Assembly (NCBI GenBank): GCA_030064835.1 | Contig: JASJEE010000006.1 | Span: 1-39,466 of the forward strand | Source of the DNA: Microcoleaceae cyanobacterium MO_207.B10 | GTDB lineage: Bacteria > Cyanobacteriota > Cyanobacteriia > Cyanobacteriales > Microcoleaceae | Direction: 5' to 3' | Length of the DNA: 39,466 nucleotides | Shown here: positions 1-8,885 of the stretch, piece by piece | Layout of the letters: every line of letters starts with the position of its first letter | Numbering within the stretch: position 1 is the first letter of the stretch | The notes under the pieces: generated by a model | Seen by the model: only the letters and a program-made list of their open reading frames with translations | Told to the model about the DNA's origin: nothing | Database searches by the model: none | Made by a program: the position numbers and the translations under genes

Positions 1-75
1 CAAGTGAGAATTTTACTAGCTTTTAGAGATTGGTGGATAGAACCTTTAATCCTTGAAAAGGCAGATTTTCGTTAA
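1..75 (+). CDS. possible 3' end of a gene that starts outside the window
   Basis: A frame open from base 1 runs to a TAA at 73-75 and would encode 24 residues ending in LILEKADFR, with a tryptophan-rich stretch (RDWWIEP) before it. It could be the C-terminus of an upstream protein, but 24 codons are too few to assign a family or to exclude chance. Confidence 0.25.
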   Translation, partial: QVRILLAFRDWWIEPLILEKADFR

Positions 76-373
76 TACACAAAAAGTCATAAATTAGAAC
101 GAAATAGCCCTGACTATGCACCACCACCATTTTGTGTACCTACTTACAAGTATTGATATTCTTAAAAAAAGTCAAGTAGTCAAGGAAATACGATTTATTT
201 GAAATAAAGAATTTTAGGCACTTTTTTTCCTTATTTCCCATTAAGCGTTCCCTAAATCTAGCCTAAGTTTATATAAATCATCTCAACTAAAGGATATTCT
301 AAAATTCCATTTTATCTCACATCTTCGACTAAAGTAATAATTACAAAAACCTCGCAGAAAAATTTTTCTTTGG

Positions 374-694
374 TAGTTATGCCTCCTCTTTTAAGAAGAT
401 AAAAAAAGCAGATTTATTATGTAAAGCGTCTTACTTCAGTAGCAGCTACTGATAACTACTCGAAAAAATTGGGTGGTCGTGACTAATCTTTTAAGAGGAT
501 AAAAAAAGCAGATTTATTATGTAAAGCCTCTTGCTTCTGAAGCAGCTACTGATAAATGTTAACTGATAACTCCCCGAAAAAATTGGTTAGTTATGCTTCC
601 TATTTTAAGAAGATAAAAAAAGAAGATTCCTTATGTAAAGTGTCTTGCTCCAAAAGCAGGTACTAATAACTGTTAACCGATAACTGAAATGACA
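374..694 (+). repeat. three-unit tandem array of a structured repeat
   Basis: Three diverged units follow one another, anchored by TTAAGAAGAT or TTAAGAGGAT at 391, 491 and 605 (steps of about 100 and 114 bases). Each has a short inverted repeat (TCTTTTAAGA type), an A-run, a TTATGTAAAG block, a small 3' hairpin (AGTAGCAGCTACT in unit 1) and a tail of TGATAAC heptamers. The junction GAAAAAATTGG recurs. Relatives occur at 22293-22392 and 26314-26415, and the tail alone before hypE. No coding potential was seen. The rest of 76-373 shows nothing recognisable. Confidence 0.7.
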
Positions 695-703
695 TAACTA
701 AAT

Positions 704-870
704 ATTAAATTTTTCCCTGCTATTGATATAGGAAGTGCCGAAGAAGTCTTTATTTATCAGCCACAACAGATGAACTTAATCATATACAAATTATTGGGGC
801 CAATACAATACCTTTGCTAATCTCCGGTTCCCTCTTTATAATTGCTGAATTCACATTTAAACTAATCTGA
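704..870 (+). pseudogene. possible relic of a membrane-protein C-terminus
   Basis: If one frameshift is allowed near 752-765, the stretch reads as a continuous peptide ending in a hydrophobic helix (NTIPLLISGSLFIIAE) and a TGA at 868-870. No start codon or ribosome binding site was found and the family is not recognised. It lies directly before murJ and may be decayed coding DNA or chance. Confidence 0.2.
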
Positions 871-892
871 AGAATTTATTTATATTGCACCC

Positions 893-2506
893 GTGTCTGA
901 ATCACAAAAATCTTCTCGTTCTCTCGCAGGAATAGCTGGCATTGTAGCAGTGGCTACATTAATCAGTAAAGTCTTTGGGTTGGTACGTCAACAAGCGATC
1001 GCTGCTGCTTTTGGAGTGGGTGCTGCAGTGGATGCCTACAATTACGCCTATGTCATCCCTGGGTTTTTGTTGGTATTACTAGGAGGCATCAACGGGCCTT
1101 TTCATAGCGCCATTGTCAGTGTTTTGGCAAAACGGGACAAATCTGAGGCCGCCCCACTGGTAGAGACAATCACAACTTTAGTCGGTGGGGTGTTGTTCTT
1201 CGTGACTGTTGGCCTAATTATTTTTGCTGACCCTTTGATTGACTTAGTGGCACCGGGATTAAGCCAAACGCCAAAGGGACTAGAAATTCGGGCGATCGCT
1301 ATCCAACAATTCCAAATTATGGCCCCAATGGCTTTATTGGCTGGACTAATAGGTATCGGTTTTGGAGCGCTTAATGCTGCGGATATGTATTGGTTGCCTT
1401 CTATTAGCCCTTTATTTTCTAGTGTGGCTCTCATTGGTGGAATTTTTATTTTAGCCTTGCAATTAGGGGAAAAAATTATTCAACCGGAATATGCTATGAT
1501 TGGAGGTTTAGTTTTAGCTTGGGGTACTCTTGCTGGAGCAATATTGCAATGGTTAATTCAAGTTCCTGCTTTGTGGCGAGCAGGTTTGGGCAGGTTACGG
1601 TTAAGATTTAATTTTGGACGACCAGGAGTACAAGAAGTTACTAAAGTAATGATACCTGCTACTTTGTCTTCTGGAATGTTACATATTAATGTTTATACTG
1701 ATTTATTTTTTGCTTCTTATATTCCCCAAGCGGCAGCTTCATTAGCTTATTCTGGTTTATTAGTACAGACTCCTTTAGGAATTATTTCTAATGTAATTTT
1801 AGTACCATTTTTACCGATATTTTCTCGATTAGCAGCACCGGAAAATAGGGATGAATTGAAATATCGAATTCGGCAAGCATTGATATTAACTGGAATTACA
1901 ATGTTGCCTTTAAGTGCAATTATGGTGACATTGGCTTTACCTATTGTGAGGGTAGTTTATGAACGTTATGCTTTTGATTTATCAGCATCAAAATTTGTCG
2001 CTTCTGTGTTGATGGCTTATGCAGTAGGAATGTTTGTTTATTTGGGAAGAGATGTTTTGGTTAGGGTTTTTTATGCTTTGGGAGATGGGGAAACTCCTTT
2101 TAAAATTAGCGTAATTAATATTTTTCTGAATGTGCTGTTAGATTATCTATTAATCAATGCTTTTGGTGCGCCTGGTTTAGTATTGGCAACTGTAGGGGTA
2201 AATTTAATTTCGATGGTGGTATTTTTATGGTTATTAGATCGAAAACTTGGAGGGTTGCCTTGGGGAGAATGGTTAATGCCTTTTGCTGGTTTGATTGGTG
2301 GAACTTTCGCCACTGCTTTAGTTTGTTTTGTTGTGCTTTTGGGTTGTCAGTTAGTGTGGGGAAATGAGGGATTTTTTGTGCAGTTATTAGAGCTTGGTTT
2401 GGCAACTTTTTCTGGGTTAGTTATATTTGGTTTAATAGTAATGAAAATGAATTTACCAGAAGTAGATATTTTTGCAGCGCGAATCAAGAAGAAATTGGGA
2501 ATGTAA
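893..2506 (+). CDS. murJ: MurJ lipid II flippase (MOP superfamily)
   Basis: This 537-residue polytopic protein should move undecaprenyl-linked peptidoglycan precursor (lipid II) across the plasma membrane. The N-terminus has the MurJ/MviN signature, with SLAGIAGIVAVATLISKVFG followed by LVRQQAIAAAFGVGAAVDAY and then FLLVLLGGINGPFHSAIVSV. About fourteen hydrophobic segments can be counted to the end, and the length fits the family (510-550). The start is GTG at 893, since no in-frame ATG lies closer to the conserved first helix, and the Shine-Dalgarno signal is weak. The gene stands alone, with repeat DNA upstream and a decayed Uma2 gene downstream. MOP-family O-antigen flippases are the alternative, but the N-terminal motif is specifically MurJ-like. 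Confidence 0.95.
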   Translation: MSESQKSSRSLAGIAGIVAVATLISKVFGLVRQQAIAAAFGVGAAVDAYNYAYVIPGFLLVLLGGINGPFHSAIVSVLAKRDKSEAAPLVETITTLVGGVLFFVTVGLIIFADPLIDLVAPGLSQTPKGLEIRAIAIQQFQIMAPMALLAGLIGIGFGALNAADMYWLPSISPLFSSVALIGGIFILALQLGEKIIQPEYAMIGGLVLAWGTLAGAILQWLIQVPALWRAGLGRLRLRFNFGRPGVQEVTKVMIPATLSSGMLHINVYTDLFFASYIPQAAASLAYSGLLVQTPLGIISNVILVPFLPIFSRLAAPENRDELKYRIRQALILTGITMLPLSAIMVTLALPIVRVVYERYAFDLSASKFVASVLMAYAVGMFVYLGRDVLVRVFYALGDGETPFKISVINIFLNVLLDYLLINAFGAPGLVLATVGVNLISMVVFLWLLDRKLGGLPWGEWLMPFAGLIGGTFATALVCFVVLLGCQLVWGNEGFFVQLLELGLATFSGLVIFGLIVMKMNLPEVDIFAARIKKKLGM

Positions 2507-2866
2507 ATATTAGGATTAAGTCAGGAATAGAAATAAGACTATTTAGTAATCTAAACCAAATAAGAAAGAGAAAATTTCCTGGAAAAAATGAACGAGAATA
2601 GAGAAAATCATCGAAATCCAGAGAATAAAATTTTCAGGTCATGTCAAAGCAATAATCTTAATCAAAGGGTAGTCCTGTATAGAACCCATTTGGGATCTTT
2701 TATTGAAATACAAAGCCTTCAGGAAAGCCGTTTTCAAGACCCTAACAACTATAAGGGTTCAGGAGACCGAAAAATTCGGAAAAATGACTGCCAGAATCAT
2801 AAAACCCAGATGGATCTAACTCTTGTAGCAATCAAGTCATAAACTATATTTTTAGAACTAAAGTCT
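2507..2866. other. intergenic, no supported gene
   Basis: An 84-codon open frame at 2588-2842 (+) is rich in Asn, Glu and Lys, has no recognisable domain and no clear ribosome binding site. It is probably chance. A small palindrome (CCCATTTGGG) lies at about 2687-2696. Nothing else was identified. Confidence 0.4.
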
Positions 2867-3356
2867 CTACCAGAAAGCTTTCATTCCCCAAGAAACATCT
2901 TCAGAAAGGTCAGTTAAACTACCTTCAAAACCAACACTTTTCAGTTTTAAAAAAGTCTTTTCTTCCCTATAAAATTCCCAACCCCATAACCCATTATCCC
3001 CACGTCGGAAACATTTAACTCGTTGACGTTTAGTATTAATTAAAACTTACTCTTGTAAACTTCCCAAATTTTGATTAATCAGCAAATTTATCTCCCCGAT
3101 CAAAAGCTTCTGTAGAGTCGGAAAGAACTTCCACAATTAAACAAGGAAAACTTTTATAATTAGCAGTTTCTGCGTCTCGTCGATCACAAATTACTATTAC
3201 ATCAGGATCATAAAACCGATTCTTAGTTTCAATTCTGGCTTTCATATCAGAAATATAAACCCGACAACCACGACCTCTAATGTGACTACGGAATACGCTC
3301 GCTAAGTAAGAGATATTGTCACAAAAGTTGAAAAAGCTGACTTTTAAAACATTCAT
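2867..3356 (-). pseudogene. Uma2-family putative endonuclease, disrupted
   Basis: Reading leftwards from 3356, the frame gives CRVYISDMKARIE, FYDPDVIVICDRRD, CLIVEVLSDSTEAFDRGDK and FAD, the core of the Uma2 (DUF820) PD-(D/E)XK family. The frame then stops at 3075. Continuing in another frame gives N-LGSLQE, a stop, then VLINTKRQRVKCF and GLWGWEF to a TAG at 2867-2869, the usual Uma2 C-terminus. There is therefore at least one frameshift and one in-frame stop. About 50 residues of the normal N-terminus are also missing. Uma2 genes are highly multiplied in cyanobacteria, so loss of one copy is unremarkable. Confidence 0.85.
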
Positions 3357-3488
3357 TTTAAGCCAGCTTGATTGAGAGGCTGTTGATACTTAATCCTGTA
3401 GATTATTGTGCTAAAAATATTTTTTCAAATTTATAGTATTATCATATAGTAAATAAATAAAATATCCTATACAAATCTTAGAATAGCA

Positions 3489-4625
3489 ATGAAAGTAGCA
3501 TATATTACCGCTCACAACCCCCACAATCCCTTCTCTTGGTCTGGGACTAATTATTATATGTTTAAATCTCTACAAGCTCAGGGATTAGATGTTACTCATG
3601 TGGGAAAATCTTTATGGCCTTGGAGTAGGCACTTACCGAAACCCTTTCAAGGAATTGCTCGTCGTTTTGATCGCCAGAATAACTCCTCAGATGACTTCAT
3701 GGCAGCAGCCAGTAAATCTGCAAAACTTTTGGAAAAAGAGTTGCAGTCTAAACCCTACGATATTATCTTTACTCCAGTATCTTCAGTAGAATGCGGCTCA
3801 TTAAATACTAGCTTGCCCATGGTCTATCTTTCCGATGGTACTTTTCGCTTACTGAAGGACTACTATTCCTATATGATGCAGCAGCCAGAAAAAGTCCGTG
3901 AGCATAAAGACTTTTTGGAAGCTAAAATTATCGAAAGAGCTGATAGCTTGGTTTTCTCCTCACAATGGGCTGCTAATTCTGCCATCCAAGATTATCATAC
4001 CCCTCCAGAAAAGGTTCATATAGTTCCTTTTGGTCCAAATATTGAGCGAGTAGAAGACTTGAACACTATCCTCGAACAACGCCAAATGGATGAAATACGG
4101 CTACTGTTTGTCGGGGGAGATTGGGAACGCAAAGGTGGGCCAATAGCTTTTGAAACGGTGCGAGCTTTAAATGAAATGGGGATTAAAGCTCAGTTAATTG
4201 TATGTGGTGCTACCCCACCAGAAAAACATCAAGCAGAGTATGTCTCTAGTCGTGGATATTTACAAAAGCATCAGCCTCAACAATTGGAGGAATTAATTAG
4301 TCTACTTTGTTCTTGCCATTTTATGTTTGTGCCGTCAAGAGCAGATTGTACGCCAATAGTTTTTTGTGAAGCTAGTGCTTATGCTTTACCAGTTATTTCT
4401 ACTCAAACTGGTGGAATTTCTAGTGTTGTATTTGAAGGGGAAAATGGCTATCTGTTACCACTTGAAGCGACTGGTGAAGATTTTGCCAAACTAATAGCTA
4501 ATATTTTTCAGGATCGGGAAAAATATTTACAATTAGCAATGTCTACCAGGAAAACTTATGAAGATAAGTTAAACTGGAACCAATGGGGTAGCAAAGTTAG
4601 GCAACTTTTAGAATCTTTAGTTTAG
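3489..4625 (+). CDS. glycosyltransferase, family 4 type (GT-B fold)
   Basis: This 378-residue cytoplasmic enzyme probably transfers a nucleotide-activated sugar during surface polysaccharide synthesis. The C-terminal donor domain shows the GT-B landmarks: LLFVGGDWERKGG (about 205-217, with the phosphate-contacting basic residues), LIVCG (236-240), HFMFVPSRADCTP (277-289) and CEASAYALPVISTQTGG (293-309), where E294 belongs to the EX7E-like motif. The N-terminal half (KVAYITAHNPHNPFSWSGT) is the variable acceptor domain. There is no signal peptide. It heads a same-strand trio with a sulfotransferase 74 bases downstream and a pyruvyl transferase after that, pointing to a modified exopolysaccharide. 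Donor and acceptor cannot be told from sequence. Confidence 0.88.
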   Translation: MKVAYITAHNPHNPFSWSGTNYYMFKSLQAQGLDVTHVGKSLWPWSRHLPKPFQGIARRFDRQNNSSDDFMAAASKSAKLLEKELQSKPYDIIFTPVSSVECGSLNTSLPMVYLSDGTFRLLKDYYSYMMQQPEKVREHKDFLEAKIIERADSLVFSSQWAANSAIQDYHTPPEKVHIVPFGPNIERVEDLNTILEQRQMDEIRLLFVGGDWERKGGPIAFETVRALNEMGIKAQLIVCGATPPEKHQAEYVSSRGYLQKHQPQQLEELISLLCSCHFMFVPSRADCTPIVFCEASAYALPVISTQTGGISSVVFEGENGYLLPLEATGEDFAKLIANIFQDREKYLQLAMSTRKTYEDKLNWNQWGSKVRQLLESLV

Positions 4626-4699
4626 TTGGTTAAATAATTTTGGTTAGAGACATTTTTTTAACTACTGATATTTAATAGACTTGTTGGTAAATAAGGTAA

Positions 4700-5521
4700 A
4701 TGCTAAAAAAACTAATTAAGGACATAGCCTATCCGATTCTTAAATCACCTCCTGATTTCCTGATTATCGGAGCCCAGAAGCCAGGTACTACTTCCCTTTA
4801 TAACTATTTGATACAGCACCCTCAAATTCTCAAAAATAATAGTTTCAAGGAAGTACATTATTTTAATGTTCCTGAAAATTATAGTCAAGGTTTAAGCTGG
4901 TACTTAGGTCATTTTCCAAACAGATTTCGTAAAGGAGACAAACTTACCTTAGATGCCACTCCTAATTATCTTGAGCTTCCGCATATCCCCCAATTAATTA
5001 AACAACACTTGGGCAATATTAAAATGATTGCTGTGTTAAGGAATCCAGTGGATAGGGCTTACTCAGCCTGGAAAATGTGTCATAGCTTTGGAACTAATCC
5101 TAATGTGGCTGAAAATCTGAAAAAAAAAGCTGACAGGAGAACTTTTAGTGAAGCTATCGAACAAGAATTAACTAATCAGTGGGAGCCAGACATATATCCC
5201 TATGGTTATGTTAATAAAGGTAAATATGCCGAACAGCTAGAAAATTACTACAAATATTTTGAGAGAGATACCATATTAGTCTTGAACTTTGATAACTTGA
5301 AGGATGACCTGGCATCAACACTCAATCTAACTTGTGATTTTTTAAACATTGACCCTTTTTCTGAATCATCTCTGAAATCTCTTCTAGAGAAAAAATATAA
5401 TGTAGGAAAAAAACAAGAAATATCTCCTAGCGAACAAGAAGTATTAGATAGGTTAAAAAACTATTTTGAACCTTTTAACCAGAAACTGTATGAGCTATTA
5501 GGCTATAGCTTCAATTGGTAA
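4700..5521 (+). CDS. PAPS-dependent sulfotransferase
   Basis: This 273-residue protein should transfer sulfate from 3'-phosphoadenosine 5'-phosphosulfate to a hydroxyl, most likely on a glycan. The 5'-phosphosulfate loop is IIGAQKPGTTSLYNYL at 22-37 with the usual lysine. The 3'-phosphate site is AVLRNPVDRAYSAW at 111-124, with R114 and S122 in the expected places. HPQI (40-43) and KEVHYF (50-55) also match the bacterial sulfotransfer_1/NDST-like group. It is a single compact domain with no transmembrane helix. It sits between a glycosyltransferase and a polysaccharide pyruvyl transferase, so the likely substrate is their polysaccharide. A lipid or small-molecule acceptor is possible. Confidence 0.92.
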   Translation: MLKKLIKDIAYPILKSPPDFLIIGAQKPGTTSLYNYLIQHPQILKNNSFKEVHYFNVPENYSQGLSWYLGHFPNRFRKGDKLTLDATPNYLELPHIPQLIKQHLGNIKMIAVLRNPVDRAYSAWKMCHSFGTNPNVAENLKKKADRRTFSEAIEQELTNQWEPDIYPYGYVNKGKYAEQLENYYKYFERDTILVLNFDNLKDDLASTLNLTCDFLNIDPFSESSLKSLLEKKYNVGKKQEISPSEQEVLDRLKNYFEPFNQKLYELLGYSFNW

Positions 5522-5587
5522 AGTTACATTGAAGCTATATTTACGCATCTTTAAGTTTAGTTAGTCAAATAATTTTTCCTAGAAACA

Positions 5588-6538
5588 ATGAAGACAAAAA
5601 GTGAATTCTATCAATACATGGAAAGCTTAGGCCAACCTAAGATTTTTTTCGACCCCTTGAAGGGCAATCATGGCGATCGCTTAATTAGGGTTGGTGCTGA
5701 ATATGTTCTGCAAAAACTAGGTGTTACCCTGACGGAGAAATTTCAAGAAGCTGAATATATTGTGATTAATGGCGGGGGCTATTTTAATAAATTCTGGGGT
5801 GGCGGTAACAAAACTCTTCGCCCCTATCGCCAAGCAGCACCAGAAGTACCAATAATTATGGGGCCACAAACATATAAGTTCACAGATGCGATCGAAGCAG
5901 ATTTTCGAGAAATCTGTCAACTTAGTTCAGCCCCAATCATTCTCTTTGCTCGCGAGCGTATTAGCTACAATTATTTATGCCAGATGGGTCTACCAAAAAA
6001 CGTAGAAATTAAAATTAGCCCAGATTTTGCCTTTGAACTTGAAGATAGCCCATTTATTCAAGAGCATCAGCAAAATTCTAGAAATGACTATATCCTTGTT
6101 TGTATGCGACTTGACCGTGAATCTAGTTCCTTGTGGATACGACGTTTGTCTGAATGGAAGCAAGCTCTCAAAAAATTAGGAAAATCAAACTTACTGAGCC
6201 GTGTTTTGGGCAAAACCCAACGGTTATCTCGTCCTTGGATTTGGCGTTCGGTTTGCAATGATATATGTAATAGGTATAACCTTAACAATCTGCCACATAT
6301 TTACAAAGATGTTTCTCTGGAAGAAACAGATTTTGAAAGCTTTTGTAATCAAATAGAAAAGGCTGCTTTTATTATCACTGAGCGTCTCCATGTAGGGGTT
6401 TTAGGTTATTTGCTGAACAAGCCAGTAGTGCTTGTGCCTAATCCCAATTACCATAAAGTTCATGCTATTTATGAATATAGCATGAAAAATTCCAATCGAA
6501 ATGTGTCTCTGTACGAATTGCCTGGAGAACAATTATAA
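5588..6538 (+). CDS. polysaccharide pyruvyl transferase family protein
   Basis: The 316-residue product resembles the CsaB/WcaK pyruvyl transferase family, which adds pyruvate ketals from phosphoenolpyruvate to sugar residues. Features are FDPLKGNHGDRLIRVGAEYV (21-40), the glycine loop YIVINGGGYFNKFWGGG (57-73), and the C-terminal signature FIITERLHVGVLGYLLNKPV (261-280) with the ERLH motif. The N-terminus is short compared with full CsaB proteins, but all core motifs are present. It is the last gene of the trio with the glycosyltransferase and sulfotransferase (66 bases after the latter) and is followed by a terminator hairpin. Pyruvyl and sulfate groups would both give the polymer negative charge. 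Confidence 0.88.
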   Translation: MKTKSEFYQYMESLGQPKIFFDPLKGNHGDRLIRVGAEYVLQKLGVTLTEKFQEAEYIVINGGGYFNKFWGGGNKTLRPYRQAAPEVPIIMGPQTYKFTDAIEADFREICQLSSAPIILFARERISYNYLCQMGLPKNVEIKISPDFAFELEDSPFIQEHQQNSRNDYILVCMRLDRESSSLWIRRLSEWKQALKKLGKSNLLSRVLGKTQRLSRPWIWRSVCNDICNRYNLNNLPHIYKDVSLEETDFESFCNQIEKAAFIITERLHVGVLGYLLNKPVVLVPNPNYHKVHAIYEYSMKNSNRNVSLYELPGEQL

Positions 6539-6564
6539 ATATCCTTAATAGTAGTTATGAATTT

Positions 6565-6592
6565 ACAGCTCTAATTTGTGGGGCTGTTTTTT
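6565..6592 (+). terminator. rho-independent terminator after the polysaccharide trio
   Basis: ACAGCTC pairs with GGGCTGT (one G-T pair) around a 9-base loop and is followed by a run of T. It lies 26 bases after the pyruvyl transferase stop codon. Confidence 0.7.
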
Positions 6593-6645
6593 ATCAGTTA
6601 AAATACTGTAGGTTGGGTTTCTTTCCTCATCCTAAGTTACGCCTG

Positions 6646-6668
6646 TTCCCTATTCCCTATTCCCTATT
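6646..6668. repeat. ATTCCCT heptamer repeat abutting a start codon
   Basis: About three and a half copies of ATTCCCT end three bases before the ATG of the aminotransferase at 6672. The same heptamer precedes hypA at 20672-20706. Confidence 0.85.
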
Positions 6669-6671
6669 ATT

Positions 6672-7835
6672 ATGAACTTTGCAACTAGAATGAATGGCTT
6701 AGGTGGCGATGCGGCTATCGAAGTTTTTACGAAGGCAAAAGAGTTAGAATCTCAAGGTCGAAATATTATTCACTTAGAAATAGGTCAACCTGATTTTAAA
6801 ACTCCTCAAAATATTCGTGAAGTTGCTTTTCAAGCAATGAATGATGGTTATACAACTTATACTCCAGCAGCAGGTTTATTGGAGTTACGGGAAGTAATAG
6901 CAGAACATATTTCTCAGACTAGAAATATATCAGTTAATCCTGAAGAAGTTGTGGTAATGCCAGGTGCAAAACCAGTCATATTTTTTACTCTTTTAGCATT
7001 AATAAATCCAGGAGATGAGGTGATTTATCCTAACCCTGGATTTCCTGTTTATGAATCAGTCATTAATCTAGTGGGAGGTAAACCTATACCGTTACCTTTG
7101 TTGGAAGAATTAGACTTTCAATTTAGTATCGATCATCTGATTGATTCTATTTGTGAACGGACGAAATTATTAATTCTCAATTCTCCTCAAAACCCTACTG
7201 GCAGTGTCTTAACTCCTGAATATTTAGAAACTATAGCTAAACTGGCAGTTAAACATGATTTTTATATCCTTTCTGACGAGATTTACTCCCACTTAATCTA
7301 CGATTCAAAATTTACTAGTATCATCAGTTTTCCTGAGATGAAAGAGCGGACAATTTTATTAGATGGGCACTCAAAAACCTACGCCATGACTGGGTGGCGT
7401 TTGGGCTATTCTGTTTCTCCTAAAGCAATAGCTGAAAAGTTAGACCAGTTGATGTTGAATTCTAATTCCTGCGCTTGTTCATTTACTCAAATAGCTGGTG
7501 TAGAAGCTATCAAAAATTCTCAGGAGTTTGTCAAAGAAATGTTCGCCGAATTTAAACAAAGACGTGATGTTATTGTTGATGGTTTAAATTCTATTCCAGG
7601 TATTAAATGTCAAAAACCAGCAGGAGCTTTTTATGCTTTCCCCAATGTCAAACAAATGTCGATAAGTTGTGAGAAACTAGCAGATTATTTATTAGCTGAA
7701 GCTGGGGTTGCTTTGTTACCAGGAACTGCTTATGGAAAATTTGGCGATGGATATTTAAGGTTGTCTTATGCTAATTCCATTGAAAATATTCAGGAAGGTA
7801 TTAGTAGGATAAAAACAGCGATCGCCAAGCTTTGA
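6672..7835 (+). CDS. PLP-dependent aminotransferase, class I/II (aspartate aminotransferase fold)
   Basis: This 387-residue fold-type I aminotransferase has its Schiff-base lysine at K235 in LLDGHSKTYAMTGWRLGY (229-246). Other cofactor contacts are visible: NSPQNPTG (170-177) with the ring-stacking asparagine, SDEIYS (201-206) with the pyridine-binding aspartate, R243, and a C-terminal LRLSYANS supplying the carboxylate-binding arginine. The N-terminal EIGQPDFKTP is typical of the AspC/PatA/alanine-type subgroup. The substrate (aspartate, alanine, an aromatic or a branched-chain amino acid) cannot be settled from motifs. The upstream spacer is a heptamer repeat with no Shine-Dalgarno signal. 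It converges with the deaminase gene on the other strand, only 38 bases away. Confidence 0.93.
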   Translation: MNFATRMNGLGGDAAIEVFTKAKELESQGRNIIHLEIGQPDFKTPQNIREVAFQAMNDGYTTYTPAAGLLELREVIAEHISQTRNISVNPEEVVVMPGAKPVIFFTLLALINPGDEVIYPNPGFPVYESVINLVGGKPIPLPLLEELDFQFSIDHLIDSICERTKLLILNSPQNPTGSVLTPEYLETIAKLAVKHDFYILSDEIYSHLIYDSKFTSIISFPEMKERTILLDGHSKTYAMTGWRLGYSVSPKAIAEKLDQLMLNSNSCACSFTQIAGVEAIKNSQEFVKEMFAEFKQRRDVIVDGLNSIPGIKCQKPAGAFYAFPNVKQMSISCEKLADYLLAEAGVALLPGTAYGKFGDGYLRLSYANSIENIQEGISRIKTAIAKL

Positions 7836-7873
7836 ATAAGGAAGATAGCTATTTAATTAGTAGATTCTATCTT

Positions 7874-8434
7874 TCAACTTCCTTTTTCCATCTTTGTCTT
7901 TCCTTCTGCTATTGAAGTTGGATGAAGTAAAGATGCTGCAGCTTTTTGAGCTATAGTTTCATCGATGTAAATTTGTTTCAGAGTAACTAAACCATCCTGA
8001 ATAAATAAATCCCTTAAAGCTGCCTTTTCTCCAGTATTAAAAGCTGTCTCATAAAACACCTCTTTAATACCAGCAGAAATTATCAATTTCAAACAAGAAA
8101 GACAAGGTTCTAAAGTCACATAAATAATCGCTCCATTAGTAGAAATACCATATCTAGCAGCTTGAGCGATCGCATTAGCTTCCGCATGAATAGAACGAGA
8201 TGGTAAAACCTTACTAGCATCACAACTACTTAATTCTGGATAACAAAAACCCTGACTAGTGCAATGTACCGAACCAGAGGGAGAACCATTATAACCAGTT
8301 GCCAAAACTTGTTTATTTTTAACTATTACCGCCCCCACAGCAAAAGCTAAACAAGTCGAGCGAGTAGCTGCCAATTTAGCTATCATTAAAAAGTATTCAT
8401 CCCAGGTTGGTCTTTGATATAATTCTTCTGTCAT
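7874..8434 (-). CDS. dCMP deaminase-like zinc deaminase
   Basis: This 186-residue member of the cytidine/deoxycytidylate deaminase superfamily would hydrolyse an amino group from dCMP or a related base. The zinc site is complete: H83-A84-E85 in SIHAEANAIA, and C111 and C114 in TLEPCLSCLKLI. The N-terminal RPTWDEYFLMIAKLAATRSTC and TGYNGSPSG (47-55) are typical of dCMP deaminases (ComEB/Dcd type) rather than tRNA adenosine deaminase. The insert CTSQGFCYPELSSCD adds cysteines of the kind that bind a second zinc in this family. The gene is apparently monocistronic and convergent with the aminotransferase gene. Confidence 0.9.
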   Translation of the reverse strand: MTEELYQRPTWDEYFLMIAKLAATRSTCLAFAVGAVIVKNKQVLATGYNGSPSGSVHCTSQGFCYPELSSCDASKVLPSRSIHAEANAIAQAARYGISTNGAIIYVTLEPCLSCLKLIISAGIKEVFYETAFNTGEKAALRDLFIQDGLVTLKQIYIDETIAQKAAASLLHPTSIAEGKTKMEKGS

Positions 8435-8552
8435 ATTACTTTAGTAAGTTTAAATAGACTTTTAATCAACACAATTAGATCATGATTTACGCAAGGACAA
8501 TATAGTTCCTACTAATTTATGCAGGACTACCAGTCAGAAGTAATGCCTTAAT
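8435..8552. repeat. short dispersed repeat (GATTTACGCAA type)
   Basis: GATTTACGCAAGGACA followed by TATAG and CCTACT near 8483-8515 resembles a stretch near 23314-23350 (GATTTACGCAAAGACA, then TATATATAG and CCTACT). This suggests a small dispersed element. No gene was seen in this spacer. Confidence 0.4.
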
Positions 8553-8885
8553 TCACACTACTGCAAATCCTGTAAATTGTCGAATATAAGGCGCTCGAAA
8601 TCCCAAAACAATATCTGATGAGGGTACTCCCAATTCTAGCAACTGATGAGCTAATCCTTCTTCTGTAAAATCCCTTTGAATCCAAATTTTTCCATCCTTA
8701 ATATCGATATGAATTGGGCATCCATATATTCGCTCTTCATCACGCCATCCTACATACAACAATAAATAGCGATCGCGTTCTAAGTCGAAAACTATTTCAG
8801 TTGTTTCCATATCTTCCTCAGAATGTTCGTGAGCATGTTGATTGATAATTTTCTGAACTAATTCGCGATCATCTAGTTTTTCCAT
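8553..8885 (-). CDS. xisI: XisI family protein (fdxN-element excision controlling factor homologue)
   Basis: The 110-residue acidic protein matches XisI: it opens MEKLDDRELVQKIINQHA, has the core DRYLLLYVGWRDEERIYGCP (53-72) and HIDIKDGKIWIQRDFTEEG, and ends with the usual GFRAPYIRQFTGFAV. In Anabaena, xisH and xisI are needed for developmental excision of the fdxN element, but the pair is found widely in cyanobacteria that have no such element. It overlaps the upstream xisH by 13 bases. Its Shine-Dalgarno GGAGGAG lies inside the end of xisH, so the two are co-translated. Biochemical function is unknown. Confidence 0.93.
   Translation of the reverse strand: MEKLDDRELVQKIINQHAHEHSEEDMETTEIVFDLERDRYLLLYVGWRDEERIYGCPIHIDIKDGKIWIQRDFTEEGLAHQLLELGVPSSDIVLGFRAPYIRQFTGFAVV

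Noticed and set aside
374-694. CRISPR array
   Set aside because: Only three units, diverged, about 100 bases apart, without uniform short repeats and unique spacers.
2588-2842. 84-codon open frame on the plus strand
   Set aside because: No Shine-Dalgarno signal, no domain, low-complexity polar composition; probably chance.
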